DNA of 64,000 bases from Ostrinia nubilalis. Taxonomy: Eukaryota; Arthropoda; Insecta; Lepidoptera; Crambidae. The DNA lies in assembly GCF_963855985.1 (NCBI RefSeq), contig NC_087092.1, forward strand, positions 11,780,001 to 11,844,000. The letters run 5' to 3'. Below, piece after piece: positions 9,753 through 23,000 of the stretch. The notes under the pieces were generated by a model, which ran no database searches, was not told where the DNA came from, and saw only the letters and a program-made list of their open reading frames with translations. A program made the position numbers and the translations under genes. The number at the start of each line of letters is the position of its first letter. Within the stretch, counting starts at the first letter, position 1.

Positions 9753-11140
9753 TAGTCCAGTCAATGAATGCTTTAACGACGGTGTAGAGAGAAATCCCTG
9801 GAACACAATTTCTGACCTCGGGACTTTATTTAGACTAGTTAGGAGGTGAACATAGTAAAAGTCCCCGCCCTTAGCCCTTGAGCCGGCGGAGAAAGGGGGG
9901 TTTAAAGGTACCACTTTTCGGTTTTTCGCTTAATCCTCGGAAACTATGCGTCCTAGTGGCATGGCTACTATGAACCAAAAAAAGCTTATTCAATTTGCCA
10001 CAGGTGAGACAGTCAAGTTTTTCTATATCTTGTATAGTTTTCGCGGCATCTGCTCTAGAAGGTCTGTAATATTGGAAATTTTATTTCTGTCTTACATGTT
10101 CCCATCAGGAGAAAATCAACTAAATCAACATTAAGCAAACATTATAGACATGCGGGAGCATGTTAAGCCTAGTTCTAGGGAGGGGACTGCATCATGCGTA
10201 TATTTAGACGAACTAATTGGACCCACTTTTGACTCCTCATCACTCAAAAAGCACTGTGCATTAACACTTCAAATTAGGCTCATGTGTTGAGACTTGCTAG
10301 ATAAACATCGGCTTCAAATTTCATAAATATACCTCAAACGGTTGTTTAGGTATTGACGTTCAAAACTCGACATTTAGGACACTAAAATCTATGTATCACC
10401 TGTGAAATGTTAAAATTTACTGGTTTTTTATTTGTTCCTTTGTATTTACACAACTACCTACCTGGATGCCAAATTTGAACCTTCAAGGTCATCTGGAAGT
10501 GGTTAGAATTTGGTCTTATAGGTCAGCCATGTAGATTTTTAGACTTCAATACCTAAAGAACCGTTTGAGTTATATTTATGAAATTTGAAGCTGATGTTTA
10601 TCTTGCAAGTCTCAACACATGAGCCAAATTTGAAGTGTTAATGCACAGTACTTTTTGAGTGATGAGGAGTCAAAAGTGGCTCCAATTGGTTCGTCTAAAT
10701 ATACGCACGATGCAGTTCCCCTCCCTGGAACTAGGCTTAACATGCTCCCGCATGTCTAGAATATTAGCTCAATGTTGATTTAGTCGATTTTCTCCTGATG
10801 GAAACATGTAAGACAAAAATAAAATTTCCAATATTGCAGACCTTCTAGAGCAGATGCCGCGAAAACTATACAAGATATAGAAAAACTTGACTATCTCACC
10901 TGTAGCAAATTGATTAATCTTTTTTTGGTTCATAGTAGTCATGTCACTAGGACGCATAGATTCCGAGAATTAAGCGAAAAACCGAAAAGTGGTACCTTTA
11001 AACCCCCCTCTCCCCGCCGGCTCAAGGGCTAAGGGCGGGGACTTTTGCTATGTTCACCTCCTAACTAGTCTAAATAAAGTCCCGAAGTCAAAAATTGTGT
11101 TCCACGGATTTCCATCTATAATGCTTTATTGACTGGACTA
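9753..11140. mobile_element. 1.39-kb fold-back element with ~600-bp inverted arms
   Basis: The left arm (9753 to about 10358) and right arm (about 10547 to 11140) are inverted copies of each other, diverged by a modest number of substitutions and small indels, around a loop of roughly 190 bp. Outer ends are TAGTCCAGTCAAT and ATTGACTGGACTA. Shared landmarks include CTTTATTTAGACTAGTTAGG, GTCCCCGCCCTTAGCCCTTG and GCATCTGCTCTAGAAGG. Both arms show mirror 62-codon open frames (9946-10134 plus, 10769-10957 minus) beginning near MRPS.M.TMNQKK. They are symmetrical because the DNA is, so I do not call them genes. The flanks share only CCA, so no firm target duplication. This is either a fold-back/long-TIR transposon or an inverted duplication. 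Confidence 0.85.
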
Positions 11141-12493
11141 CCAAGGTAGTAAATATTTCACACATGACGTCTATTTAATTTATTTTCGGCGATGTGCAAC
11201 TCTAATACCTACCTACTTTTTATCTATCTACTCGTAGGTAGGTACTGTCTACGTCAATGAATCTAATCTAGAAATCATTTATTGCACTCTACATAAAAAT
11301 TGACAAAAAATAATGTAGGTAGGTATTATCTTAGTAAAATACAATTAGCTCTACATTTTGCTCATATTTCTATCTAACGCTGCTATTGCTGCAGTAAAAT
11401 AATGAATAAAATACGATTATTCCTAAAAATGATTAGTTAGATGGGTAAAAATAATTAGGTAGGGTAGTAGGGGGAACCTATCATCCAGTATGACAATTTC
11501 TATTGTGATTAAGGCAAAAGGGGTTGGATTGGAAATAAAACGAAATCCAATGTAGCTTGAAATCGCAATCCATTTAGTGGTCATTCGATACAAAACATTT
11601 CGTAATGATTCTCTTCAAGTAATGGTACACCTACAGTCAAAAGTGGATGACACTTTGCAACAAATTAAACAAAGTCAATAAAGTAGAGAATAGATGAAAC
11701 AGTTAATTGGGAATTATTATTCAGTAGCACATTAGCTCCATACTAGATTAAAAGTGCACAGCAAAGATAAGTAATATTAAAGTCATCCTGATACGTAATG
11801 AAAATTAAATGATTAAACCGCTTATAATGTAATTCGTCTTTATGGGAAGGTAACTAGATTAGACGTGGATGAAAAATACCTACAATAAACAAACGATCTT
11901 AGTCACACTGATCTAAGAATTTTAGAACGACTCTCTTGAAATTTCTTGTCTTGTAGTACCTACATTACATAAGTTACCCCGAGCATTAGATAAATAATTA
12001 CTTCAAAGTCCAGCTTCAAGAAGAGAAATACATTTTGCAGAGCACTGCTGTCGCCACCTGTACCGCAAATTGTCCAGTCGTGAGGTTGGTCAGTCGTGCG
12101 TGCAGTAAACTGCTCGATTGGTTCCCGTACCCCCCTCCCCCCCTTGTCCTTAGCCGAATTGCCTCCGGAGTCCGGAGTGCTTCGCGTCTATTATTCCATT
12201 TATTTAGATGATCTTTTCAACACAGTATCTCCAATTATATCAATTGGATTAAACTCCATTCAGTTTCCATCAGCATAATGGACATTAGAAGTAAGTGAAT
12301 ACAGATTTACCACAATCATTGGTTGGGTACTCAATAATGCTGATAAGTATTGTTAAACAGTAATAAGTATATTCGCCAATTTAGTTAGGTAGAGACTAGA
12401 GATCAAAAGAGAAGAGAGGGAGAGAGAGTAAACACTAAAACAGGCATCTTGTAAGTTCGCTTCACCATAAATCGCATCTACTCTACTCACTAC
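11141..12493. other. No gene seen
   Basis: AT-rich sequence with lepidopteran TAGGTAGGTA runs at about 11234-11250 and 11314-11330. Small GC-richer patches are at 12020-12190, including a tandem CCGGAGT repeat near 12164. I see no coding exon or RNA gene. Confidence 0.5.
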
Positions 12494-13750
12494 TACGTTG
12501 CGTTGGTTTGCATCCTATCTGTCAAAGAGACCCCAGGCCGTGGCCATAAATGGATACGAGTCAAAAGTATTCTACGCTGTGTCTGGCGTTCCACAGGGTT
12601 CTCATCTGGGTCCCTTGTTGTTTTTAATATTCATCAATGACATAGTTGCAAAAATAAGTCACGCCAGTGTATATATGTTTGCTGATGATATTAAGATAAG
12701 TAAAACTATCAGGGGACCCGAAGATGCGAACCATTTGCAAACCGACTTAAGTAACATTTCCGATTGGTGTGCTCAGAATGGGATGTTGCTAAACCCTGCC
12801 AAGTGTTACCACATCAGTTACACAAAAAAGAAACACCCTGTTGACACCACCTACACCTTGAATGGTGTCACCCTAACAGAAGTTAAGGAAGTCAGAGACT
12901 TAGGCGTGATACTTGACAGCAAATTGAAACTCACTGCTCATACAGAGAAAGCAATAAGAAGCGCGGCTCGTATGCTCGGTTTTCTGAAAAGAAATGCGAG
13001 AAGTTTCAGAAATATTCAAACTAAAAAGATTCTTTTCAATACCCTTGTGCGTAGCCATCTGGAATTCGCAAGCGTCGCCTGGAACCCAGTCTATAGTGCG
13101 CCATCCCAGCGCATTGAATCTATACAACGAGCATTCACGCGCTATCTTGCCTTTTCAACTCCAGGTATATCCCACAGGAGCCCCTACAACCAACGGCTAT
13201 CATTCTTCGAAATGACAACTCTGAAGAACCGACGCGCGAAGGCAGACCTTATGTTCCTTCACAAAATTTTAAGCAACAAACTTAAAAGCACTAATCTTCT
13301 TGGCCAAATTAAAATCAATGTCCCTCACAGATATCCTCGATACCCTATAGGCAAGTTGTTCAGCATACCGAAGCACAAGACTAATCTTGGAGTACACTAT
13401 CCCATAGCCAGAATATGTAACCTGTACAACGAAACGAAAAACATAATACCAGATATTGACATTTTCAACGATTCCTCTACCAAATTCAAAACTAAATTAA
13501 ACAATCATTTTCAGCCTTTCAGTACACACTCGTGATAGGAAAACTTTATTGCTTGACTCGTTAATTGTGAAATTTTTAGTGTTTTGTATACATAAATAAT
13601 ATATCTAATAAGCTGCAATGTTTTGGAAATTGTTGTGTATACCTACCTGTAATTGGCAAACATATTTAAACTAAAACCCCAATATGTGTTCTATACTGTG
13701 AATGTCTTAAATGTGTATTGCTGTTGGTGTACCTTTATCAATAAATAAAT
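12494..13750 (+). mobile_element. 5'-truncated non-LTR retrotransposon (Jockey/CR1-type LINE)
   Basis: This contains the second half of a LINE reverse transcriptase frame (12498-13535) and an AT-rich 3' UTR of about 215 bp ending in ATCAATAAATAAAT. The 5' end is lost within the RT domain, as expected from incomplete target-primed reverse transcription. Immediately downstream begins an RTE-like tail with its own target duplications, so the two insertions are packed end to end. Confidence 0.85.
12498..13535 (+). pseudogene. LINE reverse transcriptase, C-terminal part (5'-truncated)
   Basis: The surviving frame encodes about 345 residues of a non-LTR retrotransposon polymerase, which copies element RNA into DNA at a nicked genomic site. 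Visible motifs are W.ASYL..R (residues 2-11), the RT box GVPQGSHLGPLLFLIFINDI (about 30-49), the catalytic FADD box (61-64), then DWCAQNGMLLNPAKC and an LGVILD segment. The downstream part has the LVRSHLEFASVAWNP and RIESIQR..TRYL features typical of Jockey/CR1-type elements. The first catalytic Asp of RT (motif A) and the whole endonuclease are missing, so the product cannot be active. The 3' portion is uninterrupted, suggesting a fairly recent insertion. The 'start' is only the first usable codon after the truncation point. Confidence 0.88.
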
Positions 13751-13761
13751 ACTCTCACTGC

Positions 13762-14014
13762 TGCTGAAGTGGCAATGGGCAGGGCACACATAGTACGCAG
13801 AACTGACGACCGATGGGGCAGCAAGGTTCTGGAGAGGAGGCCGCGTAAAAACGCAGCGTGGGACATCCACCCACAAGGTGGATCGACGACATCATAAAGG
13901 TAGCAGGAAGGCGCTGGACGCAGGCCGCTACCAACCGGGCAACATGGAAAGAATTGGGGGAAGCCTATGTTCAGCAGTGGACGTCCTATGGCTGAGATGA
14001 TGATGATGATGAGG
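13762..14014 (+). mobile_element. RTE-like LINE 3' end, with TSDs
   Basis: The last part of a LINE polymerase frame is recognisable despite frameshifts: W.W.GH....RTDDRWG.KVLE.RPR, then GRRWTQAATNRATW and GEAYVQQWTSYG before a stop. It ends in a (GAT)n tail, the usual 3' end of this family in moths. Near-identical 11-mers flank it: ACTCTCACTGC (13751-13761) and ACTCCCACTGC (14015-14025), one mismatch. Two shorter minus-strand relatives are at 56135-56256 and 61566-61800. The RTE clade label is from memory. Confidence 0.8.
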
Positions 14015-14025
14015 ACTCCCACTGC

Positions 14026-17000
14026 GTAGGTAGGTACCGGGTGAATTTGTTATTAAGAGCAGACTCAACTAAAAGATACAAAGTACACTTTAAATGTACA
14101 CTGATACTAGATTAATATTGAACTTTGTTCAAATTAATATTTTTTATGATAATACGAAGGTCGACTTGATTACGGGGTTAATAGCAGGTTATTGCCACCG
14201 AATAGAGGAACACGTCCTTAAGAGAGTCAATTTGCATAATCTTGTAAGACGTTTTTCTTGTAAAAAGGGAGATTATTTTCTAAATATAGCTAGAATTAAA
14301 CGTAGGTAGAGGTACGAGTAGTTTAGTCTTAAATTAAAATTTCATTTAACCAATCTTGATAATCCGTCTAGCTAGACTACGTCAATCAAACTCGATTCTA
14401 AGTAAGCGAAGAATGAAGATACACAAATATGGATACCGTACCGTCTCTGGAAAAATTCTGGTTTTGCGAAATTGATGTAAAGATAATTATTGACCAACAG
14501 ATATAAAAGAACATTGACGATACTATAGCAATTTGTATGTAGACGCAATTTGTAATAGATTAAAATCATGAGGACAATAATGATGTTGGTTTAAAATAAT
14601 GTACACTTAGCTCTAACTCCATAAAACTTGCAATTCATTCGACACGGCGTTGACTACAGACGCCTGTCAATACCGCCTCAGTAGATAGATGAATTAAACT
14701 TTTTGCTTCCATGTTTCCATTAAATGCAAATTACAGATGAAATTGATCGATCTACCAGTCCGAGCTAGTCAAGGTTAAATTATACAATTGGTACCTACTT
14801 GTCTGATGTCATTCCTAGATTTGCTTTTCATCAGTATTTATCCACTACCTCTTATTTTACTCTCGGCTCCTTAACTTTTTTATTTATTTTAACATCAGCT
14901 TACTTAAGAACTTTACCTTTTGGGATCGTTATAAATATAGAGTTAATAGCAGCAATAAATAATGTCAATATTACCATACATTATTAATTGAGGGCCATTA
15001 GTATTCAAAATTTAGTTTCCTAGTCGGAAATTAAATTATTCTTTTAAGACATTCGGTCTGCGCACCGTCAAAACCGCGGCTTGTACCATGTAAAGATTTT
15101 TTATTACATTCTACGTACAGGGAGTGATTAATGTAACCAAAACTTGGCTTGGAGCCATACACTTCTTTTATTGTGGCTTTGGGAAATTATTTTTCTCAAA
15201 TATGGCTGCCTTCTTCTATCTATAGACAAACCTACCAGACTTGTCATCGGTTAGTGCTGGGCCGCTTTTCTTTTGTTCTTACATACCTGAAACAAAAAAG
15301 GAATCATTTTTAGGATAAACAGAACAAGCAAGTTTAGATTCAGTTTCATGGGCTTTAGTAATTTAAATCGGGTGTACCCGTAAAACATGTTTTATCAAAT
15401 TGCATGATCTGGGCAAGTCCAGCATGATGCGAGCCTTTTCTCAGTATAAGCGCACTTGATGCAAAATAGCGAGCAGGCGGCTGTGAGACACTGGTGACCG
15501 GTTTGAATTTTTCCTGAGTTATTGCACCATTTAGAGCCGGCTGGGTACAAGTTGTCGTGTTTTTACTAGCGATGTGCAGGCGCATAAAAAGTGGACGCGG
15601 CAGAATGGTCCGCGCAAGCGCAATTAAGACCAAGGTCTTCAGGTTATCAAACCCATGTCGGCGACTTGCGATGCCGGCCGCGCCTCGTTGCCGTCGCAAA
15701 AAAATGTAGCGAATAATGAAGTCGATGGTATTAAAAGATAATAAGCAGGGTTAACACGGCGGTTGCATAGCCTTAACTACCCACGTCGCACCGGCCATTC
15801 GTTCAACCTAGCGACATAATAAGACGACATCCAGCGACCCATCTCATTTGCATTTAGGTTTAGGTATTTGAATTTCTATTTTTAAAAGCTTAGTCATAAC
15901 TCCCTCGTTAAATAATATGCAATCACAAGCTCTTTCAAAAAGATTGATCAAGTCATCACGAAACCACACGGGAAATTCCAAAGACGCATTGTAGGTCAGT
16001 GAATGGTTCTGGCGGAGAGCCACAGCTAGGTACGTCCAGGTACAGGAGGAAGTCAAGGCTACAGTGCATCCACTGCATACGCAATGTTAATCCTGTTCGT
16101 TGACTCCGCTGCATGCACTTGACAGCCACTGATGTCATTCGCACTAATGTGACCTGCTAAGGAACCATGTTACCGTTCTTTGCAGTCACACGAACACTTA
16201 CATAATGCAACCTAGACAATGTTATGGCTGCTGTAACTGAAAGTAGCCCCTCGGTGGCAAGCCAAAGCTTTACTTTCGCTTGGTCGCGCTCCGCATAGCA
16301 CCTTTCAACCACTCTCTGTTCTAAGAAGTTAGAAAATGTTGGCAAGTTGGAATTGAAACCTTAAAACTGGTCCGGCAAAGTTTAGTTTCAAAGTCAGATG
16401 GTTTAATCTAAGTCGTTTTCAAAGTTGTGTCCTCAATACTATCATTTACGTGATGCAACTATCGAGTCCGAGCTGTGATATGGAATTGCGAGTTTCTTGA
16501 GGGCTGCCTCGGGCGTGCACTGTATTGTTGTTTGGGAACGAGCATCGAACTAGCGATGCGTGGCTTGCGCCGATTGCTTCCCAGATGAAGCTTAAATGTA
16601 GAAATAACTGTTTTCTGATTCCGAAGCTCCGCGATCACGTTTGGTTCATCTTTGGTTAAGTACTTGTTATTTATGATAGCATACGAGTATACATAGAAAA
16701 ATATATGAAAATACGTACATAGTTGGACAATGTCCTCGTTAATACCGCAACGCCCCTGAACGGATATTAATCATGATTAAAGTCAGCGAAATGTAATAAT
16801 TGGGCCTGGCAGTGCTTTACGAGCTTATTTACGAGTTTCCCAGGGAGAGCAAGTTATTTTTTGGAAGAAAACAAACTTCGTGTGAAATATCGATGTTTGT
16901 TTTAGGTGTTTATGCAGACTTTATTACGGGTACTGGGCGCAAACAGCCGCGGGGTCGTCAGGAAATTAGCGCGATATTAGGCTTCCGAGTAAAGCGAACG

Positions 17001-20000
17001 TCGTAAATCGTGATTAAAAGACGATTCGAGATATTTGTTTACAGAAGTGGTAAAAAGTAAACGAGCTTAAAACGCTAATGAGTTTTACATAATAATACAA
17101 GAGGAATATTTTGTTTCAGTGTAAGAAATCCAGACACTAACAGAAGCGATTGGATTTAATGAAATGAAATAAAACTTTTTTGAGAATCCTAAAATCCAGA
17201 GTTCCAGACACACTGTGCAACTATTTAAAGGCACAATCCAAAAAAGAAGGACCAGAAAATGACATATTTGCTAGTACACAATCAAATTAAGCTCACGAAC
17301 GAGAAAGCAATACACTATTTACTGGAATCAAACTGCAATTAGGTCAGAGTGACTATGATGCACCGTCGTGGTCGACCGTTGCACGATGCGCGTGCGCCGC
17401 CTACAAATGGACTGCAGGCGTTGCGTAACTCATTGTCCCCACTTGCATTAGGTACGATGACATAAGAATAAATGCAGGATACGCCTGTTACTAGGCAACT
17501 TCGCAACTAGGGTCAATTACATTTTGTTCAACTTTTTGTATTATCACAACACAAAAAGCTTTTGCCACGATAAAGGCGTTTGAAAGGCCTTTAATGGACG
17601 AATGGAATTTGTAAAACACCTTTTAGCGAGCAAGAATTCTCAAGCTATACAAAGCAAATAAAGACTTAGAGTGAAACGATTATGAATTTTATCAAAATGC
17701 TGGTAAACTAATAAGGAAAGGAACTCGTATTACTATATAGGAATCCTGGCTTTTGACTATTTTTAGCTGTACGTTTTCTCAATTAGGTTGGTTAGGCTAA
17801 CATATCAGGGCTGACTGAAATTCTCGAGGCTTGGTCCTCGTGGTTTCCTAAGAATGTCTGTGGCCAAATGAAATTCTTCCGCGGAAATTGGCGTGTACAG
17901 TAATTTTTCACGAACTGCTAGAGACAATATGTTGTGAAGCATTATTTATTTTTAGGCACTTTTCACTGTGATATTTATTTGTTCCTATTCATTACTTCTG
18001 CGTGAGCCGTGTCGTCTGTCAGAGGATTCGTTGACTCCAGAAAGTTGGGAAAATTTGCCAAAAAACCGCAGTCGGGCTATAATAAGAATAGGTTGACAGG
18101 CCACGTCGGCTCTCGCTTCCTTGCCAACTTTGCAATTAGACACAATATGTTTTTTATTATTAAAAACCGCACATGTGTTTTGAGACTTACTGTTTTTGAG
18201 ATCATACTTATATTTGATGTACGCAGATGCGTGCACAACTTCCAGTTTCCTTTAGTCATTCACGTGGGATATGATTCTATGAGCTGATATTCATTGACAA
18301 TTAATTGTAGCTTAGAATAATTTTAATAGGAATTTTAGCCAATATGTACCTACTTCTTACTAATGTAATGAGTATTGGATGGAGTTGTTAATAAACAAAC
18401 CACAATCAAATGAACTTCCGCGTGTACACGGCAATAGTCAACGAGGCAGGATTCATTTGCAAAGGAACAATAATTGCATAGTGCGGAGTTAGACATCAAG
18501 CCAGACCACCGCGAATAACATTGGTAGCAGCACAAATTGAAGGTAATTATATCTAATTGCGAACCACGGTCATGGCCAATAAGCACCAATAAGCAGTAAC
18601 ATGGGAAGGTGGGCTGAAGGTCCACGTCTACCTTTGAGAGATATCAACTTATTCAATTACCCTGAGGTCAAGTAGGAAATCCACGAAACGTTCCCAAATA
18701 AGATTCAAGTGTTTACGAAACTTATTTCAATATTAATACTAAGGCTTTTGCTTATCCCATTTCACTTAAATTCTTTGCTTTGATGTCTTCCAAAACAATT
18801 AAAGACACGAGTAAGCTAAAACAAAAGTTTCTAGAATAATATCCTATATCAAATTGGACGGTAGATACTTCTGTCTGAGATTCCTCTTACTTGTAATTTA
18901 TCAATTTTGTAATAATCAGTGAAGCGTGCGTTTGTGGTAACATTAGCTTAATTGCCGTTCTTCGTAATGAAAACACATTAAAATTCAGATCGAAATGGCT
19001 TTTGTAATGATTATCCAATGCAACTATAAAGGTTGGTAATGATGTAATAAAACTTTGAACAGCACCTAACCAAAGTCTACTTTAGATTCATTCACCAGCG
19101 CATATAATTCACATGTAATTTATACTGGAATTCCAACACATGCTATTATGGCTATTGCCACAACGGTCAGCGAGACACCTACGAGCGCTTGCCCTACTTA
19201 CTCTGGACAATAGCCAAGGCTGATCTAGGCGTAGATCTAGGTATTTGCAGATTTCAATTCGAACGAGGAGCTTCTAGTAACGCCATAAATAAATTGGATA
19301 AATTGGTTCGAATTCAGAAGTTATCGTTCTTGCAAGCTTACTAGGTATTAGGTATTTTTGGTGATGAATGCGTAAGGTATATTTCAATTAATCGAATTTG
19401 AGTCACACAAATGTTGATGATTTGCTTTGAAATAAGCACGCTGTTTGTTAAAAGCTTCGTGGTATTTTAGGACTTCTTCTTTCTCCTTCTAGATCTCAAC
19501 ATTTATTTTATAACACACGTGTTCTGAAAGAATGAAATAATCTGGTCAGAATCCCCTAATGGTTAATCATTGTTGAAGAGATTGATTTTCAATATCATAT
19601 CTATTCGTTTTGATTCGTAACTCTACAACATACGGCAGTAAGCGTAAGCGTACATCGCTAATTTGATGCATTGCGCTGCGTGCACTACAAATATTAGCCT
19701 CGGCATGATACAGAAAAAAAAATCTTAGTAAACAGCTTTGCGTTAATTCTTCATCTAAGCAGATTGTATCTAGGTACCTATACAGTACAGGTTGAAACAT
19801 TATGAATTAGAAGCTTTCGAATCAAGAGCAGAAAAATATCATTAAAAAAATTACATTTGTTTACTGAGTATCAAGAAACTGGATAGCTATTAAGATACGA
19901 ATGTTACGTACAATACTGACAACGGCACATTAAGTTAATCTTATGTTGTTGTAATAGATGCTATTTTGCTACAACTATGTAGTCAATGACTGCCACGAAT

Positions 20001-23000
20001 GAAATAAATAAACTTATAGCCGAAGACGGGATTGGCACGAACAGTCGCCATTAATACGATGACATCCTGTTCATAATCGATTCTAGCTCTAGCGTCTGCA
20101 ACGAACGCGGAAAGGGAAACCTAATCATTTTTACAGTCACGTACGGTTCAGAACCAACACCATTGGCCTTTGATTTAGCGACCAATACCAGTGCAAATAG
20201 CATGGAAAATGTTGAAATAGTAATACGAGAATTGTATTACTCAGGTTGGTTCAATAATTCTCGCGTCGCGCGGGTCATGGGCACGTCTTGCGAGGTATTT
20301 ATAGCCTCGTAACTAGTAACAGCCATTGGAGGGAGGTAAGAAACCGGCTGCGTTACCGTCAACAGCGACAGACCTATTGTTCATGCTAGGAATAAAAGTA
20401 AAATGGTCGCAAGCCACGTATATTGCATTACGAACGCGCTGTACATTCCCATTTTTATACCAATAACTTTACAGCCGCATTGTATTCGATTGAGTTATGG
20501 ACTGAGTTCATATAAAGCTGCGTTCCGTTTTTTTAAAGTTTAACTGAAAATTCTAGAATACTATCCTCTCTGACTTCTTTAAGCCCTTGCAAAACTCAAA
20601 CAGCCAATTTGAAATAACAAGTATGGATCGGAGGGGATACGTTTGGATCGCTTCCATTACAATGTTGCTCGCCGATTTTATTGTTAGTGAAACAACGGAC
20701 TACTGTATCTATTTCTGAAGTTTTATGTGTAAAAATAAATGCATACCAGATGTGAGTTTACCTATTTTCCCGACCATAAACGTTAAAGACGAAATAGCAA
20801 TTACAGTACGCCGTAAAGAAAGCTCGATGGCGAAACCTCTGACTTTTAATTATTGCGCTAAATACAATAGCCCAGACGATCGACTTGTGGCAGAGGTGCT
20901 GCCCTTTAATCAAGATCTGTAAATCATTCGCGAACACCTCGATCCAGTACAATCGTGATAAAAATAATTATTACATGCCCAAATATTAATGTGTGGGTAC
21001 GTATTATAATTCTTGTCGAGCAACTTTTTATGTATAACTTTATGAATCACTGTAGATGTAAATGATATTATGAATAACATTGGAATTCAATTATTGCCAT
21101 ATTCCCATAATTCAATGACTCTTTAATGTTGCCCGATCAAAGATTTTTCATTATTTATTAATAATGTAACGTGTTTAGAAGATATTAATTTCATAACCGT
21201 AGCGCGATCACGTAGCAGGCACATGTGCGAACTTTTTATACCCATCTTTATTGAACATTTAAGTCTGACATTTCAACTGACTATCGTTGTAATTACAGTG
21301 GCTTTATCCTCTGTCCTTGTCAAGTCCTTGGATATTATCTGGCATCCTTCTCTAACGTCCGCCTTAATGATATAATAATACAAGGCAACACAAGTACTTG
21401 TGCTCGTTAAAGTAATAAATGCAGTTTAAATAGCAAACTTTTAAAAACTACGATCGTGCAGGAAAAGTGATATGGCTCGTTCGTTCGGAACATAAAATTT
21501 AATTAACACCTATTTTGATAGGTTGGGGTGATAATCCACCATGACTGGGGAACGAATATTCTTTGGTCACACCTCAATGGGAATTTCGAAACGCAATTTT
21601 CGTTTTAACATTTTCTTCTTAATTATCACGGATAGATAAATACCAGGCTAAATTCATCAAAGGCTGAAGCATCTTGATAATAAAACAAAAATAGTTTAAA
21701 TTGGCTATAGGCTGTCGGAAACCATCAGTTCTAATATTTATCCTTCGTTGAGAATTCCGTCTTATTGAGTGACGTCGTCTGTGTTGCGTTTTGATCTTTA
21801 TGAACAAGATCATAAGAGGCATAAAGATGCATCGTCAATTGTCCAGAGATGTGGCCTAGCATTGTCCATTGTAAAATAACGATTTAGTGTTTCCTAGATT
21901 GTAAATTAAAGTTTATGTCCAACTTGTTATGGGAATAATGTATGTGGAGTACCTGACTACTGCGTAGAGCGGTTGTTATGAATGCATTATTTAACCTATA
22001 TTCTAGAAAATGTCATAATTCACCTATCTCACGTAGCAGTCAATTTATAATATTGATTTGAGAACAGAAGTTACCGCGACTCTTAACATGTGGAAGAGCC
22101 TCTTAATTTTTAGTCACAACACTGAGTCTAATACAATGGTCTAGCTGTCTAGCTATAAACCTTATTTGTTAATGGAAAATATAATCCTAGATTTTAATTA
22201 ATTTACAAACAATCGGCAGAATTAACACTCTGTTTCTTTCAGGGCAAAATGTAGAGACTTTGCTGATTTAGATCTATGTATGTATGTAGTTACTAATCTG
22301 AATGTGTGTGTGTTCAAGATATTAAATTAAACAAGAAATCATAATCCGTCCTTTACGGCAGCCATAGCGAATAAAAATTAGCAATTAATATGCAAGAATA
22401 ATCTACTATGGTTAACAATTGTAGGCGGGCCGCTCATTCCTATGATATACTGCGTTCATTAGATTCAATTCGCTTGGCAGTGGGAGTTAACTGTTCAAAT
22501 AATTAATATTGGCCTTACACTATCCTATCTATTATATCTGACATAAATATCTTACATAAAAGTTAAACAATAGGGTACTTTTTTTTAATAACAGGTAGGG
22601 GCGAATGCAGATTAAGTTTACTGTGGGAATGGAATATGCCAGATGTTTAGGATCCGTAAAATTACAGATCGGCTTGCTTGACATAAAAATGGTGGCTAAA
22701 TGAACGTTGCAGTGTATAACTAAAATCACCAATTGATACTGGCCGATGACAACGTGTTTGGTAAGTAATCCAATCAGGACCAAAAGCAGGTCCCATTTAC
22801 CGGTTGCCCCGATAATTCTGGCAGTAAAACGTTCCAAGTTTAAAACCTCAAGATATTTTTTATCTGTGGAATGCAAGGCGGTGTAATCTCGCGTCGCGTC
22901 ACAAACTCATGCACAGCTCATTAACGTGGACATGGCAGTCATGGCTGGCATCCTTGAGAATGCGATAACAGTTGTGTTTGGACACGTCACATATACCTAC

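Noticed and set aside
9946..10957. Twin 62-residue proteins on opposite strands
   Set aside because: They are identical only because they sit in the inverted arms of the fold-back element; there is no other sign of coding.
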